Part shown: one piece after another, positions 20,773-32,269 of the stretch
Numbering within the stretch: position 1 is the first letter of the stretch
Layout: each line of letters starts with the position of its first letter
Source: Lithobates sylvaticus
Lineage: Eukaryota > Chordata > Amphibia > Anura > Ranidae
DNA: 64,000 nucleotides
Assembly (NCBI GenBank): GCA_028564925.1
Contig: CM053028.1
Coordinates: forward strand, 622,748,255 to 622,812,254
Reading direction: 5' to 3'
The notes under the pieces: model-generated
What the model was told of the DNA's origin: nothing
Databases searched by the model: none
What the model saw: only the letters and a program-made list of their open reading frames with translations
Position numbers and translations under genes: made by a program

Positions 20773-23700
20773 TCCGGTCCAGTCTATCAGCGTGGGTGAC
20801 TTTAAAGGCTCTCAGAAGTTGCTCCGCATGTAAGTTGTCTTCAGGCTCCCAGGAATTGTCCTCCGGGCCATATCCTTTCCACTTGATCAAGTACTGGACT
20901 TGGTTGCCCCTTTTCCTACAATCCACTATCGTTTCCACCTCAAATTCCTCTTCACCATCCACAGTTACAGGTTCAGGTGGGCCTGTGTTACGTCCGGTAA
21001 AGGGGTTAGAGACAACAGGTTTTAGCAGGGAGACGTGAAAGACTGGGTGGATCTTCAGCGAACCGGGTAAGTCGAGCTCGTAAGTCACCTCATTCACTTT
21101 CCTTTTGACCGAAAAGGGGCCCAGGAATCTGGGGCCAAGTTTCCTTGAGGGGCAAGCCATCTTTAAGTTGACGGTTGAGAGCCAGACTTGGTCACCGGAC
21201 CTCAGGATGAGCTCACCTCGCCTTTTCCTATCGAACATCCTTTTATTGTACTCCTGGGTTCGAGTCATTGTTTCCTGTAGCGCTTGGTTGTTGGTCCGAA
21301 AAAAGTCCATCATTTCGGACACTGCAGGGATAGAACATTCAGGTATGGAACCAGGCAGGAAAGTTGGGTGGTAGCCATAGTTGGCGAAGAAGGGCGTTTG
21401 CTTGATCGCGGAGTGCAGAGAATTATTGTACGCAAACTCGGCCATGGGTAGTAGCGAGGCCCAATCGTCCTGCGAGAAGGCAGAGAAGCAGCGGAGGTAC
21501 TGCTCCAGGGTCTGGTTAGTTCTCTCCGTCTGCCCGTTCGTCTGGGGGTGATAGGCGGACGAGAATGCCAACTCGATCTCCAGGGAGCCGCAGAGGGCCT
21601 TCCAGAACTTGGAGGTAAATTGAACACCGCGATCAGACACGATGCTTGCGGGAACTCCATGCAGCCTCACTATCTCCTTGACGAAGATCCTTGCTGTTTC
21701 CAAGGCCGAAGGGGTACCCTTCATGGGTAGGAAATGGGCCATCTTCGACAACCTGTCGACCACAACGAAAATGGTGGAGAATCCCTCCGCTAAAGGGAGT
21801 TCCACGATAAAATCCATGGATATCATCCTCCAAGGTCTTTCCGGAACGGGCAGGGGTTTTAGCAAGCCCCATGTCTTGGCACGGGACGTCTTGCTCCGGG
21901 CACAGGTGGTACAGGTTTCCACATAGGTTTTGCAGTCCTTCGTCAACTGCGGCCACCAGAACGTGCGCTGCACCAATTCTGTGGTCTTCCGGGTACCGAA
22001 ATGTCCGGCCAACTTATGGTCGTGACAGAGTCCCATAACCTCCACCCTCAGGCCTTCGGGGACCAGTATCTTGTCCTTATACCAGAACACCCCATCCAAC
22101 ATCTTAACCTCGTCTCCAACGGGTGGGGTCCCTTCCACCGAAGCTTGTTTCATGCGGGATAGGAGGTCCCCCTGGAGTAGCAAGAAGTTTCCGGCTGACA
22201 GGATAGTGTCCGGGGGTAGAGGTACTTCAGCCTCATGAAACATACGAGACAAAGCGTCAGCTTTAGTATTTTTTGAGCCGGGTCTATAAGTAATGTGGAA
22301 CAAGAACCTGGAAAAGAATAGAGCCCATCTTGCCTGTCGTGGCCTCAGCCTTTTAGCCGTCCGCAGGTATTCCAGGTTCTTGTGGTCGGTATAGACCAAG
22401 ATGGGGTGTGCAGCACCTTCCAGTAAGTAGCGCCACTCTTCTAAGGCGGCCTTGATGGCCAGGAGCTCCCGGTCCCCCACGTCATAATTTCTCTCTGCCG
22501 AAGAGAGTTTGCGAGAGAAGAAGGCCACCGGAAACAGAAGGGCCTTGGCCCCTTGTCGCTGGGAGAGCACGGCCCCCACAGCGATTTCTGAGGCGTCCAC
22601 TTCAAGGACGAAGGGCAACACAGGGTCAGGGTGTTTCAGGATGGACGCGGAGGTGAACAGTTCCTTCAACCTTTCAAAGGCTACTTGCGCACCAGGGGAC
22701 CAGCAAAACCGATTTCCTTGCTTGGTGAGGTCAGTGATGGGGGAGATAATTGCAGAAAAATTCCTGATAAATTTCCGGTAAAAGTTAGCAAAGCCTACGA
22801 AGCGTTGGACTCCCTTTTTATCAGTTGGGGCAGGCCATTCCAGGATGGCGGACACCTTTTGAGGGTCCATTTTGATACCATCGATGGAGATGACTAGGCC
22901 AAGAAACTGTATGGTTTGTAGTTCGAATTCACATTTCTCCAGTTTGGCGTAAAGCCCGTGCTGCCTGAGCCGAAGGAGAACATTTCGCACGTGCCTGCGG
23001 TGGTCGGGGACAGATGAAGAAAAAATCAGGATGTCATCCAGGTAAACTATAACGTATAAGTCCAATAGATCATGAAAAATGTCGTTAACAAAATGCTGAA
23101 AGGTTGCAGGCGCGTTGCACAGACCGAAAGGCATGACAAGGTACTCGAAGTGCCCGAAACGAGTACGGAAGGCAGTCTTCCACTTATCCCCCTCTCTGAT
23201 GCGAATCAAGTTATAGGCCCCACGGAGGTCGAGCTTGGTAAAGACCACTGCAGATCCTAGTCTCTGGAAGAGCTCCGGTACCAGGGGCAGCGGGGGTAAC
23301 GGTTTTTAATCGTTATTTTGTTGAGCTCCCGGTAGTCGATACACGACCGTAAGGAGTGGTCCTTTTTTTCGACAAAGAAGATTCCGGCCCCGGCCGGAGA
23401 GGTAGACGGACGGATAAACCCCTTGGCGAGGTTTTCATCTATATAAACCTTCAGAGTTGCCAACTCCTGCTCAGTGAGTGGGAAGATCCTCCCGAAGGGA
23501 ACTTCGGTCCCGGGCAAAAGCTCTATCGGGCAATCGTAGGGCCTGTGCGGTGGCAAGGTCTCCGCCCCCTTTTTGCTAAAAACATCCAGAAAGTCCCGAT
23601 AAGGTGCTGGAATTGCTTGTTGCAACTCAACATCAACGTCCAGATACAACAATGGGGATGACCCCGCAGGCAGTTGGTGTAAGCAATGCTGCTGGCAGTA

Positions 23701-25068
23701 TCCGGAGGCAAACTTGATTTCGCCTGTGACCCAATCGATGCTAGGGTTGTGGGCCTTTAACCACGGCATTCCCAGTATAATGGGGAAGAGAGGAGACGAA
23801 ATGGCATCCAAGCACAGGAGCTCCCGGTGGGCTGAGCCCATGGTAGCCAGTAGGGGAATGGTTTCCTGTGTAACGGGACCAGAGCTGAGAGTGGTGCCAT
23901 CTGCCAAGTGTACTGCGAGGCTTTGAGTCTTAGATCGGAGAGGAATGTGGTGGTGGGTGGCGAAGGTAAGGTCGATAAAGCAGCTACAGGCTCCGGAGTC
24001 AATTATGACTGGTACTGGGATATCCTTGTCGGAAAGCTGTAGGACAACAGAGAGAGCAAGGTGAGATGCAAGTTTAGGCAAGGGAGGTGCAGATTTAGGA
24101 GAAACGAGAGGTGACTTACGTGTCTTATTGGGACAAGCTCTCACATAGTGACCCGGTTCGCCACAGTACATGCACAGGTTGTTGATCCTTCGGCGTTGCC
24201 GTTCTTCCACGGTGAGTGAGGGACGGATAAGCCCAAGCTGCATGGGCTCCGAAGTATCAGGTACTGAAGCAGAGGGAGCAAAGGAGGCTGGGCGGAAAGG
24301 CCCGGGCGCACTGGGGACCTTGGGGAGGACCCAGGTGGGCCGGTACTGATTGGAGACCCTCTCTGAACGACGTTCTCTGAGTCGCCGGTCAATCTGGATA
24401 GATACGTTAATCAACTCTTCCAGGGACTGTGGGACGCCAACCCGTGCCAGTTCGTCCTTTAGGGACTCTGACAATCCCATGCGGAATTGGTAGCACAGAG
24501 CCGCGTCATTCCATTCCGTGTCGGAACTCCAGTGTCTGAATTCGGCTACATAATCTTCAACAGCTCTACGCCCCTGTTGCAGAGCGTGCAGAGCGGTCTC
24601 GGCAGTCGCTTTTAGTTGGGGGTCCTCGTAAAGCTGGGCCATGGTGGCAAAGAAGGCGCCCAGGTTATCCAGAACGGGCGGCTTCTGTCGCAGGAGGCGG
24701 TGGGCCCAGGTCTGAGGCTCCCCGGACAGGAGGGAGATAACGAAGCCCACCTTGGTTGCCTCCAAAGAGAAGGTGCGTGGTTGCAACGCAAAGTAGAGCT
24801 CGCAGGCGCTGCAGAATGACCGGAATTTCCTACGGTCTCCAGAGAATCTCTCGGGGATTGGTACCTTGGGTTCCGGGGGTAGCATCACTACTGAGGGTGC
24901 TGGTCCCGCCCCGGGAGCGGCTTGCTGGCGCGCGGGGGATGCGAGGACCTGGACCTGTCCTTCCAGTCTGGTGTAGGACTCTTGAAGATTTTCCACAGCT
25001 TGTGTGAGACCCGCCAGGTGTCTACACAAGTCCTCCATGGGAGAGACCCCCTGCTCGGACTCAGACAT
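20773..25068 (-). pseudogene. Gag-Pol coding region of the gypsy fossil
   Basis: Parts by position on the minus strand: capsid-like region about 24300-24860; CCHC knuckle near 24120-24185 ([16 protein letters not shown]); retropepsin active site near 23968-24010 ([10 protein letters not shown]); reverse transcriptase about 23040-23500 with YLDD near 23045; RNase H about 22350-22640 (VLEVDAS, YTDHKNL); integrase zinc site near 21885-22020, core near 21540-21815 (SMDF, SDRGVQF, NGQTERTNQTLEQYL); chromodomain near 20773-20895 (YLIKWKGYGPEDNSWEPEDN). The chromodomain of this family directs integration to particular histone-marked chromatin. It is treated as a fossil with about one break. Confidence 0.88.
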
Positions 25069-25081
25069 GGCTGTCCGATAC

Positions 25082-25569
25082 TGTCAGGCTTCACGCACCA
25101 GACAGGTGAGCCCGATGTAGCAGGGGAAGGCCTCCCGTACGTATCTGGTTCTCGGCCCCCTGGAAGTGGGGACAGGGGACACGAGAGCACAGAGTGGTAT
25201 GAGCGCCTGGCGGGTCGTTGCCGGGAGATGACCCCGGACGTTTGCTGAGATGGAGTCAGTGGTCCTCCAGATGGAGGGGAGCAGACAGCAGGTGCAGAGC
25301 AGGACCTTGGCGGAGCACTTCCACACACAGGCACGGTACCGATGAGAAGCGTATGCGGGTCCGGGTCACAGGCAGAGGTTGGCAGCAAGCGGGCAACGTG
25401 GTACAAGGGAGCAGGCAGGTTCAAGTCCGGGTCACAGGCAGAGGTTTGGCAACAAGCGGGCAGCGTAGTACAAAGGAGCAGGCAGAAGCGGAGTCAGGGA
25501 CAGGCCGAGGTCAACAGGCAGGCAGCAGACAGACAGGTGCAGGATCAGGCCGGGGGTCAGGAGGTCACA
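25082..25569 (-). repeat. 5' LTR of the gypsy element (488 bp visible)
   Basis: Appears identical to 19992-20479. The Gag start codon lies only 13 bases from its inner edge (ATG at 25066-25068), leaving almost no leader; the intervening bases form the probable primer-binding site. The outer edge abuts a TTAA-type repeat at 25570. Confidence 0.85.
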
Positions 25570-25951
25570 ATACTCACCTGAGCTCCCTCTCGATCCAGTG
25601 ATGTGCACGAGAGTTGAGTTTCTCCAGGGTCTCTCTATCCTGATTGGCTGAGACAGCAGCAGGAGCCTCTGGCTCCTGCTACTATCAATCACAGCCAGTG
25701 AGCCAATGAGTAAAGAGTAGAGGGAGGGGCTGAGCCGCGGCTCTGTGTGTCTTATGGAGGCATAGAGCGGGGCTCGGAAGCGAGCATGCACCAGTGCACC
25801 CAGAGCAAGTGGCTTGCTATTGGGGGCACTGGCTGATAAGGAGGAGCCAGAAGAGCCGACGGGGAGCCCGAGAAGTGGAGGAGCTGGGCTGCTCTGCACA
25901 GAGAAGGTAAGTATAACATGTTTTTTTTTTTAATTAATCTTTAATGTCACT
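25570..25951. mobile_element. TTAA-flanked element fragment (same family as 28950-29440)
   Basis: Shares tactcacctgagctccctct, gtgagccaatgag and gtaagtataacatg with the complete copy at 28950-29440 and ends aatgtcact followed by TTAA (25952-25955). Its other end is missing at the junction with the gypsy LTR. Confidence 0.7.
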
Positions 25952-26039
25952 TTAATTTGTAATCCTACATAAATGCATACTCACTCCTTTGTTGTTCTAG
26001 CGAGAAAAGTATATTGCAAAAACTGATTTTTTTAAGCTT

Positions 26040-26165
26040 GTTTTTAAATACTTGTATGTTAGTCTTGAAGAGGGTGAGGCAGTTCACCTGAAACACGTTG
26101 GTATATTTACTCTTGATTCTCAACAAACAATTTATATTCTTTCATCGTGTGTGGCATCACTCTGG
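26040..26165 (+). repeat. Dispersed repeat with gaaacacgttgg motif
   Basis: Plus-strand copy of the repeat at 17850-17995. It contains cctgaaacacgttggtatat and cttgattctcaacaaac. Confidence 0.6.
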
Positions 26166-26580
26166 ACACAGGGTGCTCCTTTTTTCTTATTGAATACTCC
26201 GTTTACTGACGCAACATCAGAGTCGGACCAGTTCAGGAAGCAGACCAGACTTCCCAAGGGAGTCATAGACCTCCATTTATCCATGGAACCACTTAATACC
26301 AATATAATCAAATACATCCAACTTGGTTCTTAGCTCAAACCAACGACTTGTACATTATAAGCAAATTAAAATTCTTTTTGATCTATTTTGTTTAAAGCTG
26401 AACACCAGACTCTCTTTTTGTCCCAATGAGTGTTATCACTGATAGCAAGTGTCGAAAGAAAATACCCAAATTTTGGATTGTTACCAGAACAGGAATGGAG
26501 AAAAAATATTTCACTTTCCACTCATTAAAATCAAAAGAAAAGAGGTTTAACCTTAAACTATGTAGAGGGTTCTTTACTGT
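26166..26580. other. No gene seen
   Basis: Short open frames on both strands lack splice sites or recognisable domains. The part from 26400 to 26580 looks like unclassified repeat DNA. Confidence 0.4.
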
Positions 26581-26870
26581 TATGCCTTGTACACACGGTC
26601 GGACATACCGACCACAAAATCCGTCAGATTTTATCGGACGGATTTTGGCCGAAACTTGTCTTGCATACACACGGTCGCACAAAGTTGTCGGAAAATCCGA
26701 TCATTCCGAACGAGGTGGCCTACGACGGGACTATGTAGAGGCCAGTAGCCAATAGCTTTTGTCTCCAAATTTCTACTCAGCATGTGTGGCACTTTGTGCG
26801 TCAGAAATTCTCTACACACGATCGGAAAAAGTCCGATCGGATTTTTTTGTCGGAAAATTTTAGATCCTGC
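26581..26870. repeat. MITE-like repeat with gccttgtacacacggtcgg end
   Basis: Begins atgccttgtacacacggtcg and contains internal near-copies cttgcatacacacggtcgc and ctacacacgatcgg, with many cggac/gtccg words. Same family as 10229-10340. The second end is blurred by the following repeat. Confidence 0.6.
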
Positions 26871-26879
26871 TCTTAAATT

Positions 26880-27112
26880 TCAACGGAAAATTGACGCTCT
26901 TTTTTTGTTAATATCGCAAAATATAAAAATAGCAGAGGTGATCAAATACCACCAAAAGAGAGCTCTATTTGTGGGAAAAAAAGGACGTCAATTTTGTTTG
27001 GGTGCAACGTCGCACGACCACGCAATTGTCAGTTAAAGCGACACAGTGCCATATCACAAAAAGTGCCCTGGTCAGGAAAGGGGGTAAATCCTTCCGGGGC
27101 TGAAGTGGTTAA
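26880..27112. repeat. 3' part of the 967-bp TTAA element family
   Basis: gcagaggtgatcaaatacca, gacgtcaattttgtttggg, cgcgcaattgtcagttaa-like text and an end of ggggctgaagtggTTAA match 16925-17109. Confidence 0.75.
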
Positions 27113-27241
27113 AGGCTCAGGACAGGTGTTTTGCGTTATTTAGCTGATTAGAGTGCGACACTGTGAGTCTACAATATTAAACTTTTTCACAATATATAAC
27201 ATTTTCTGAGATACTGAATTTTGGGTTTTCACTAGCTGTTA

Positions 27242-27653
27242 TGGCGCGTACACACGAGTGGAATGTCCGTCGGAAAAATCTTGGATGGTTTTTCTGACGG
27301 AATTCCGCTCAAGCTTGGCTTGCATACACACGGTCACAAAAAAGTTTGCTGAACTTTCAACCGTCAAGAACGCAGTGACGTACAACACAACGACGAGCCG
27401 AGAAAATTAAGTTCAATGCTTCCGAGCATGCGTCAAATTGTTTCCGAGCATGCATAGGAATTTTGCGCGTCGGAATTCAGACGATCGGAATTTCCAATCA
27501 GAACTTTTTCCGACTGAAAAATTGAGGACATGCTCTCAATCTTTTGCTATCTGGAATTCCGCCAGCAAAAGTCCATACACACAGTCGCATTTTCATACCA
27601 TAAGCTCTTATCGGACTTTTGCTGGTGGAATTTCCATTCGTGTGTACAAGCCA
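27242..27653. mobile_element. 412-bp MITE with 22-bp inverted repeats and TA duplication
   Basis: The ends tggcgcgtacacacgag and the inverse of ttcgtgtgtacaagcca pair over 22 bp with three mismatches; TA is duplicated on both sides (27240-27241 and 27654-27655). The TA target points to the Tc1/mariner or a similar superfamily. No coding frame. The interior is rich in self-complementary ttccg/cggaa words. Confidence 0.75.
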
Positions 27654-27655
27654 TA

Positions 27656-28835
27656 CTCATCAAAATTAAAAGAAAAAAAATGCTTGAAATATATCACTCT
27701 GTGTGTAATGAATCTATATAATATAGGAGTTTCACTTTTTTAATTGAATTACTGAAATAAATTAACTTTTTGATGATATTCTAATTGTTTGAGAGGCACC
27801 TGTATATTGACCTTTTAGGTTCCTTTAAAAAAATAAAAAAAAGAATGTAGAATGGTAGAATGCTTCTGTGGCTTGGTTTTTGCAGAGCCTTCTAGTTAAC
27901 TAATAAGACAGCTCAGCAACAGCTACTCGCTTTTATCCCACTTCTCCCTAACTGAAACACCATTCAGAGGTAAAGGAAGAGGGGCATGTTTTTTCTTGTT
28001 TGTGTTTTGACTTTTTGTTTTTTTTACTTAGCTTTGTGTTTATTCTTTAATAGCAAGTGACCAAATGTCTATGGGAATGTGCTGTACAACTTACTTGATT
28101 ACACTGCCTGTTGGATGCATATGATAATAATTGTATGTGTATAGGAAATGTGAATATTTGCTGAACTTGAAAGAAACAAATAAAACAATAAATGGTTTTA
28201 GTTTTCCTCTCTAATTATAAATTAAGAAAGCATGTTTATAGCAAGGAAAGACACATGTATGGGAGTCTGAGAAAGCTGCGCACCCCAAAACAAATAATTT
28301 GGCAAAATTAGGACAAATTCCCCATGGGGCTTTTTAGCAGCAATGAGGAACAGATACAGTGATAAAAGTTAATTGATGATTTTATTATCAACCAGGTGGT
28401 CAAACTTCAAAAGTACAGGAGTTTAAAATATGAGCTCTGGTATACATATAAGCGAACAAAACAATGGTTCAGAAAAAGTCGGGTCCTACAGGAGAAATCA
28501 CGCGCCGCCGGCGACCAGCTCCCGCTGTGATTGGACACAGGGGGGGAGCCAATCAGTGGGCCTGACGGACCCAATGTCCGCTGGGACCTGCCGATCGTTC
28601 CCGAGGCACCCTTAAAAAGTATGAAAAATCTCAAGTCGCCCCAGTGTAAAATGTAAAGTCTTTTGATTCCAGCAGCGTGGATGAGAAAGGTTGAAGAAGT
28701 TTGGAGGAGGTCTTATGGAGGAGGACTGCCATCCTTTCCTAAATGCTGGGGGCAGCCCTGCATGCTGCCTGCCCTGGATTAGAATCATGCAATACAATGG
28801 TATGGCGACCACCATCACCATATCAACAAATGACG
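27656..28835. other. No gene seen; possibly the least repeated stretch of the window
   Basis: Mostly AT-rich non-coding DNA. The segment 28500-28610 (gccgccggcgacc, aatgtccgctggga) is a fragment of the 967-bp TTAA family. I found no exon-like open frame with splice signals. Confidence 0.45.
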
Positions 28836-28840
28836 CCATG

Positions 28841-29530
28841 GGGGAGATTTACTAAAACTGGAGAGTGCAAAATCAGGTGCGACTGTGCATAGAAACCAAT
28901 CAGCATAGAAACCAATCAGCTTCCAGGTTTTATCGTCGTCAAAGCTTAAAGTGGTTCTAAAGGCAGAAGGTTTTATATATTAATGCATTCTATGCATTAA
29001 GATAAAAAGCCTTCTGTGTGCAGCAGCCCCCCTCAGCCCCCCTAATACTTACCTGAGGTCCCTCTCTGTCCAGCGATGTCCACGAGTGTCTCAGCTGTCC
29101 AAAATTCTCCCTCCTGATTGGCTGAGACACAGCACCTGCGGCATTGGCTGCTACTGCTGTCAATCAAAGTCAGCTAGCTAATCAGGGAAGAGAGTGGGTG
29201 GGGCCGGGGAAGGGCTCTGTGTCCGAGTGGACACAGGGAGCTGTGACTCGGCTCGGGTGCCCCCATAGCAATCTGCTTGCTGTGGGGGCACTGAATAGGA
29301 GGGAGGGGCCAGGATCACAGAAGAGGGACCCAAGAAGAGGAGGATCTGGGCTGCTCTGTGCAAAACCAACTGCAACAGAGGAGGTAATTATAACATGTTT
29401 GTTATTTTTATAGGGGAAAAAACTAAACTTTACAATCACTTTAACTTGAAGATGCTGAAGTTAGAAGCCGATTGGTAACCATGCACAGCTGCACCAGATT
29501 CTGAGTGCTCCAGTTTTAGTAAATCTCCCC
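28841..29530. mobile_element. MITE with ggggagatttactaaaactg ends, carrying a nested insertion
   Basis: Ends ggggagatttactaaaact and the inverse agttttagtaaatctcccc form a long inverted repeat; ccatg is duplicated at 28836-28840 and 29531-29535. The original element is about 200 bp; the rest is the TTAA element at 28950-29440. Confidence 0.8.
28950..29440. mobile_element. 491-bp TTAA-flanked element nested in the MITE
   Basis: TTAA at 28946-28949 and 29441-29444 flanks ends agtggttctaaag and the inverse of ctttacaatcact (agtgattgtaaag). This is the only copy of this family in the window with both ends intact, and it defines the partial copies at 11119 and 25570-25951. Confidence 0.85.
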
Positions 29531-29535
29531 CCATG

Positions 29536-30110
29536 TGTCCTTGCCTAGGTAGTCATTGGTTCTTGTGGTGCTGGTGGCAGGACCCCTCGCACCATAGTAA
29601 CTTATGGGGCTGATCCAGGGAAAATTAAGTCCTGTGCTTGTGGCACCCCGGGGGAACCCAAGCAGCACCCTAGTTGAGAATTACTGCTCTATACTATGAC
29701 CTGAATAAACACAAATGTTTACAGACATACTATCATTGTTCATATTTCTGGCACACAGATGATAAAAGCTTCCAAAGTCACGTGTTTTCTATCTGATTTT
29801 GTGCGATTTTTTTTTTTTTTTTTTTGCATCAGGATGTACCGTAGAAATTTTTCTATTTGTGCCCTCAGGGTTAAGCTATTTGGCTTTCAGTTTGAACAGG
29901 TGAATACAGGTAATGGAGTATAAGGGTTATTACTACAGGTGCATGAAACCCACATCTCACCTAGAATGTTCATTCAAGAAGTCTCAGGAATTTACATTTA
30001 CAAGTTCATTCATTGTCATTGACTGACAAACGTAACTTGATCTTTTTTTCCCGTTAATGTCATTTTTTTTCTTTTAGCACATCCTACAGCCAGAATGAAA
30101 AAAAATATAT
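29536..30110. other. No confirmed gene
   Basis: Contains a T-run at 29809-29825 followed by an exon-like patch (29833-29904), listed only as a finding. Otherwise no element ends or coding frames. Confidence 0.4.
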
Positions 30111-30129
30111 ATATCGAATCTCCTCCAAA

Positions 30130-31226
30130 ATAAATAATATAAACTTTAAGTCTGGTATGGATTTTAAGGGGGTACCTCACAAAATAGAATGCATGAAGTC
30201 CCACCAAGAATCCACACATCAGACCCTTAGTATGCAGCCTGGCTGGCCAGGAAACGGAGGGAGGAATGAGTGTATGGCCCCCAGTCCTCAACCACATCAG
30301 GCCACATATCCTCAACATAGGGTGGTGCCTTGCCAGGGGGTCCCCTGGGAAAAGCACCTTGTACCCATGTTGATGAGGACAAGGTACTGTTCCTACAACC
30401 TTTGCCCAGTGGTTGTGGGGCTCTGTGGGCAGGGGTCTTATTGGAATCTGGAAGCCCCCTTTATTAAAAAAACCCCAAACCCTCCCTTACGTGAATAAGT
30501 ATGGAGTACATAGTACTCTATAAAAATTAATTTACCCTAGAAATGAAAACACACACATTTGACAATTCCTTTATTCAAAAAATAAAAATCCCCAAACAGT
30601 CCTAAATGTAAATCCATCGCCAATCATGATGTCCGCCACCCAACCACTCACCCAAAAAATAAACAGGTACATGTGACTGTTCCCAACGGTGACACCAGCT
30701 GAATGACAGCTCCCCAATCTATCATCAGCTATTTAAGGGAAGGGGTGAGGATAGTGGTGACATAAATATATAAAACCAAATATGGCCATGATCATTCTTG
30801 GTCAATGTCTTTACCCAAATATGGCCAGTGGCCTTATTTGGGCAGTGATGCCACTGCTATCTTTGCCCCTTTACTTTAAAGAAGTGGAGATTCCTTATGA
30901 TGTTGGTAGTTCCTAGAGACCTTCATTGGTGTCAGTGTGATTTAGATGTCACAGGGAATCCCTGCTCCTTTAAAGCAAAAGGGCATGGAGAGCAATGACA
31001 TCACTGCCCAAATATGGCCAATCCCCCTGACATCAGTGGTTCCTAGGACCACCAACTGGATAAGCACCCGTGGCTTCTTTAGGGACCAGTGACAACGAGA
31101 AGCTGTCGTACATAGGCGCAGTAGAAATACCACTTCTTTATATCATGTATGGCTCCCGCCAAATGGGCTAAAGTTCAGGTGTTTGTCTGAATACCTAATC
31201 AGCAAAATTTTGGCGGCTCATCCCTA
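30130..31226. mobile_element. Degraded member of the hAT-tail fold-back family
   Basis: Contains gtctggtatggattttaag, accttgtacccatgttgatg, gtggttgtggggctctg, ttggaatctggaagccccct and, at the right, the family terminus ggctcatcccta (31215-31226). The left end is not recognisable. Confidence 0.6.
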
Positions 31227-31332
31227 GTCCTAGTATGTGTGTAATAATTACCTATGCACATGTGTGTTATCACATTCTGCATGCTGATTTAAGGCTAAGT
31301 AATTTGGGAGAGTTGAGAAAACACTACACAAC

Positions 31333-31343
31333 TAGGGATGAGC
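31333..31343. repeat. Isolated hAT-family terminus tagggatgagc
   Basis: An exact copy of the 11-bp terminus, interrupted five bases later by the MITE at 31349-31497. Its partner end was not found. Confidence 0.55.
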
Positions 31344-31348
31344 TTGGG

Positions 31349-31497
31349 CAGGGGTCTTCAAACAATGGCCCTCCAGTTGTTCAGGAACTACAATTCCCAT
31401 CACACCTAGTCATGTGTTTGAATGTTAGAGTTTTACAATGCCTCATGGGATGTGTAGTTCCGCAACAACTTGGGGGCCTGTAGTTTGAAGATCCCTG
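31349..31497. mobile_element. 149-bp hAT-type MITE with intact 8-bp duplication
   Basis: Ends caggggtcttcaaac and the inverse of gtttgaagatccctg (one mismatch in 15). The target duplication agcttggg is perfect at 31341-31348 and 31498-31505. Confidence 0.88.
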
Positions 31498-32269
31498 AGC
31501 TTGGGTGTTCAGTTGCACTTCCAATCCCAGAAAGCCGTCACATGTAACAGGCTGATATTTTCTGACAGAGGCATGTCCTACAGCCACACGTATATAGAGG
31601 TGGCAGGGAATGCCTTGGTTGCAAATGATTGGCCCATTACAGGTGACTGCTTCCTGGCTGACGTGGCTACATTCAGAAGAGCATCCAAGCTCAACTCTAG
31701 TGGTGACCTACCTTGTAGGTATGGTCTATGGAAAAGGCTCTCAAGCATATCAGACATGGTGCCCAGTGTAGTGATGGACAAACTTCCGATGGGACGTTAC
31801 GCGAACGCGATCCGCAAACGTGCCCCATTGACTTTAATGGCAGACGAACCTTAAAAACCTCCAGGTCATATTTTCAGCCACAAAATACTAGCTGAGCACA
31901 CATAGTCCCACAACATGGACACTGACATACCAGAAGTATTAAGTGAATCTGGGATCGACCACGACAAGCATTCTTTTTTTATCTGTGAAATTTTGTCAAT
32001 TCAAGGCCATGGAGGAGAGGCAAGGTCAGGCCAGGCTATGAAGGGGGGTGCAGGAGATGATTGATCAGTGCCACAGTCAGGGCAGCGCAGTCCTGTGCCA
32101 GTGTGCCAACCTGTGCTTGAGCCCCTGACCCCTCCCTCTGCCCGGCCTTTACCCCCACCTATGCAGGGCTCCACTGCGGTGGTCCGGAGGTGTCAGTCCA
32201 GTGCTGATCCATTCCTCAGCCATGGTGCTGGCACTGCCTGCTAATTGGCTTCTCCACTGCTATCTCCCT

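Larger units (their letters stand above)
19992..25569 (-). mobile_element. Ty3/gypsy chromodomain retrotransposon (Metaviridae-like), young fossil
   Basis: A minus-strand element with terminal repeats at 19992-20736 and 25082-25569. Internal parts occur in the normal gypsy order: capsid/nucleocapsid, protease, reverse transcriptase, RNase H, integrase, chromodomain. The two terminal repeats look identical by eye over their shared 488 bp, so the insertion is very recent. The element is nearly whole but broken, with about one coding break and an incomplete right-hand repeat. It belongs with chromoviruses (Sushi-like), judged by the chromodomain after integrase and by the apparent self-complementary primer site. 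Confidence 0.92.

Noticed and set aside
26052-26333. 93-codon frame in the gaaacacgttgg repeat
   Set aside because: The repeat also occurs inverted at 17850-17995 without a matching frame; coding is unlikely.
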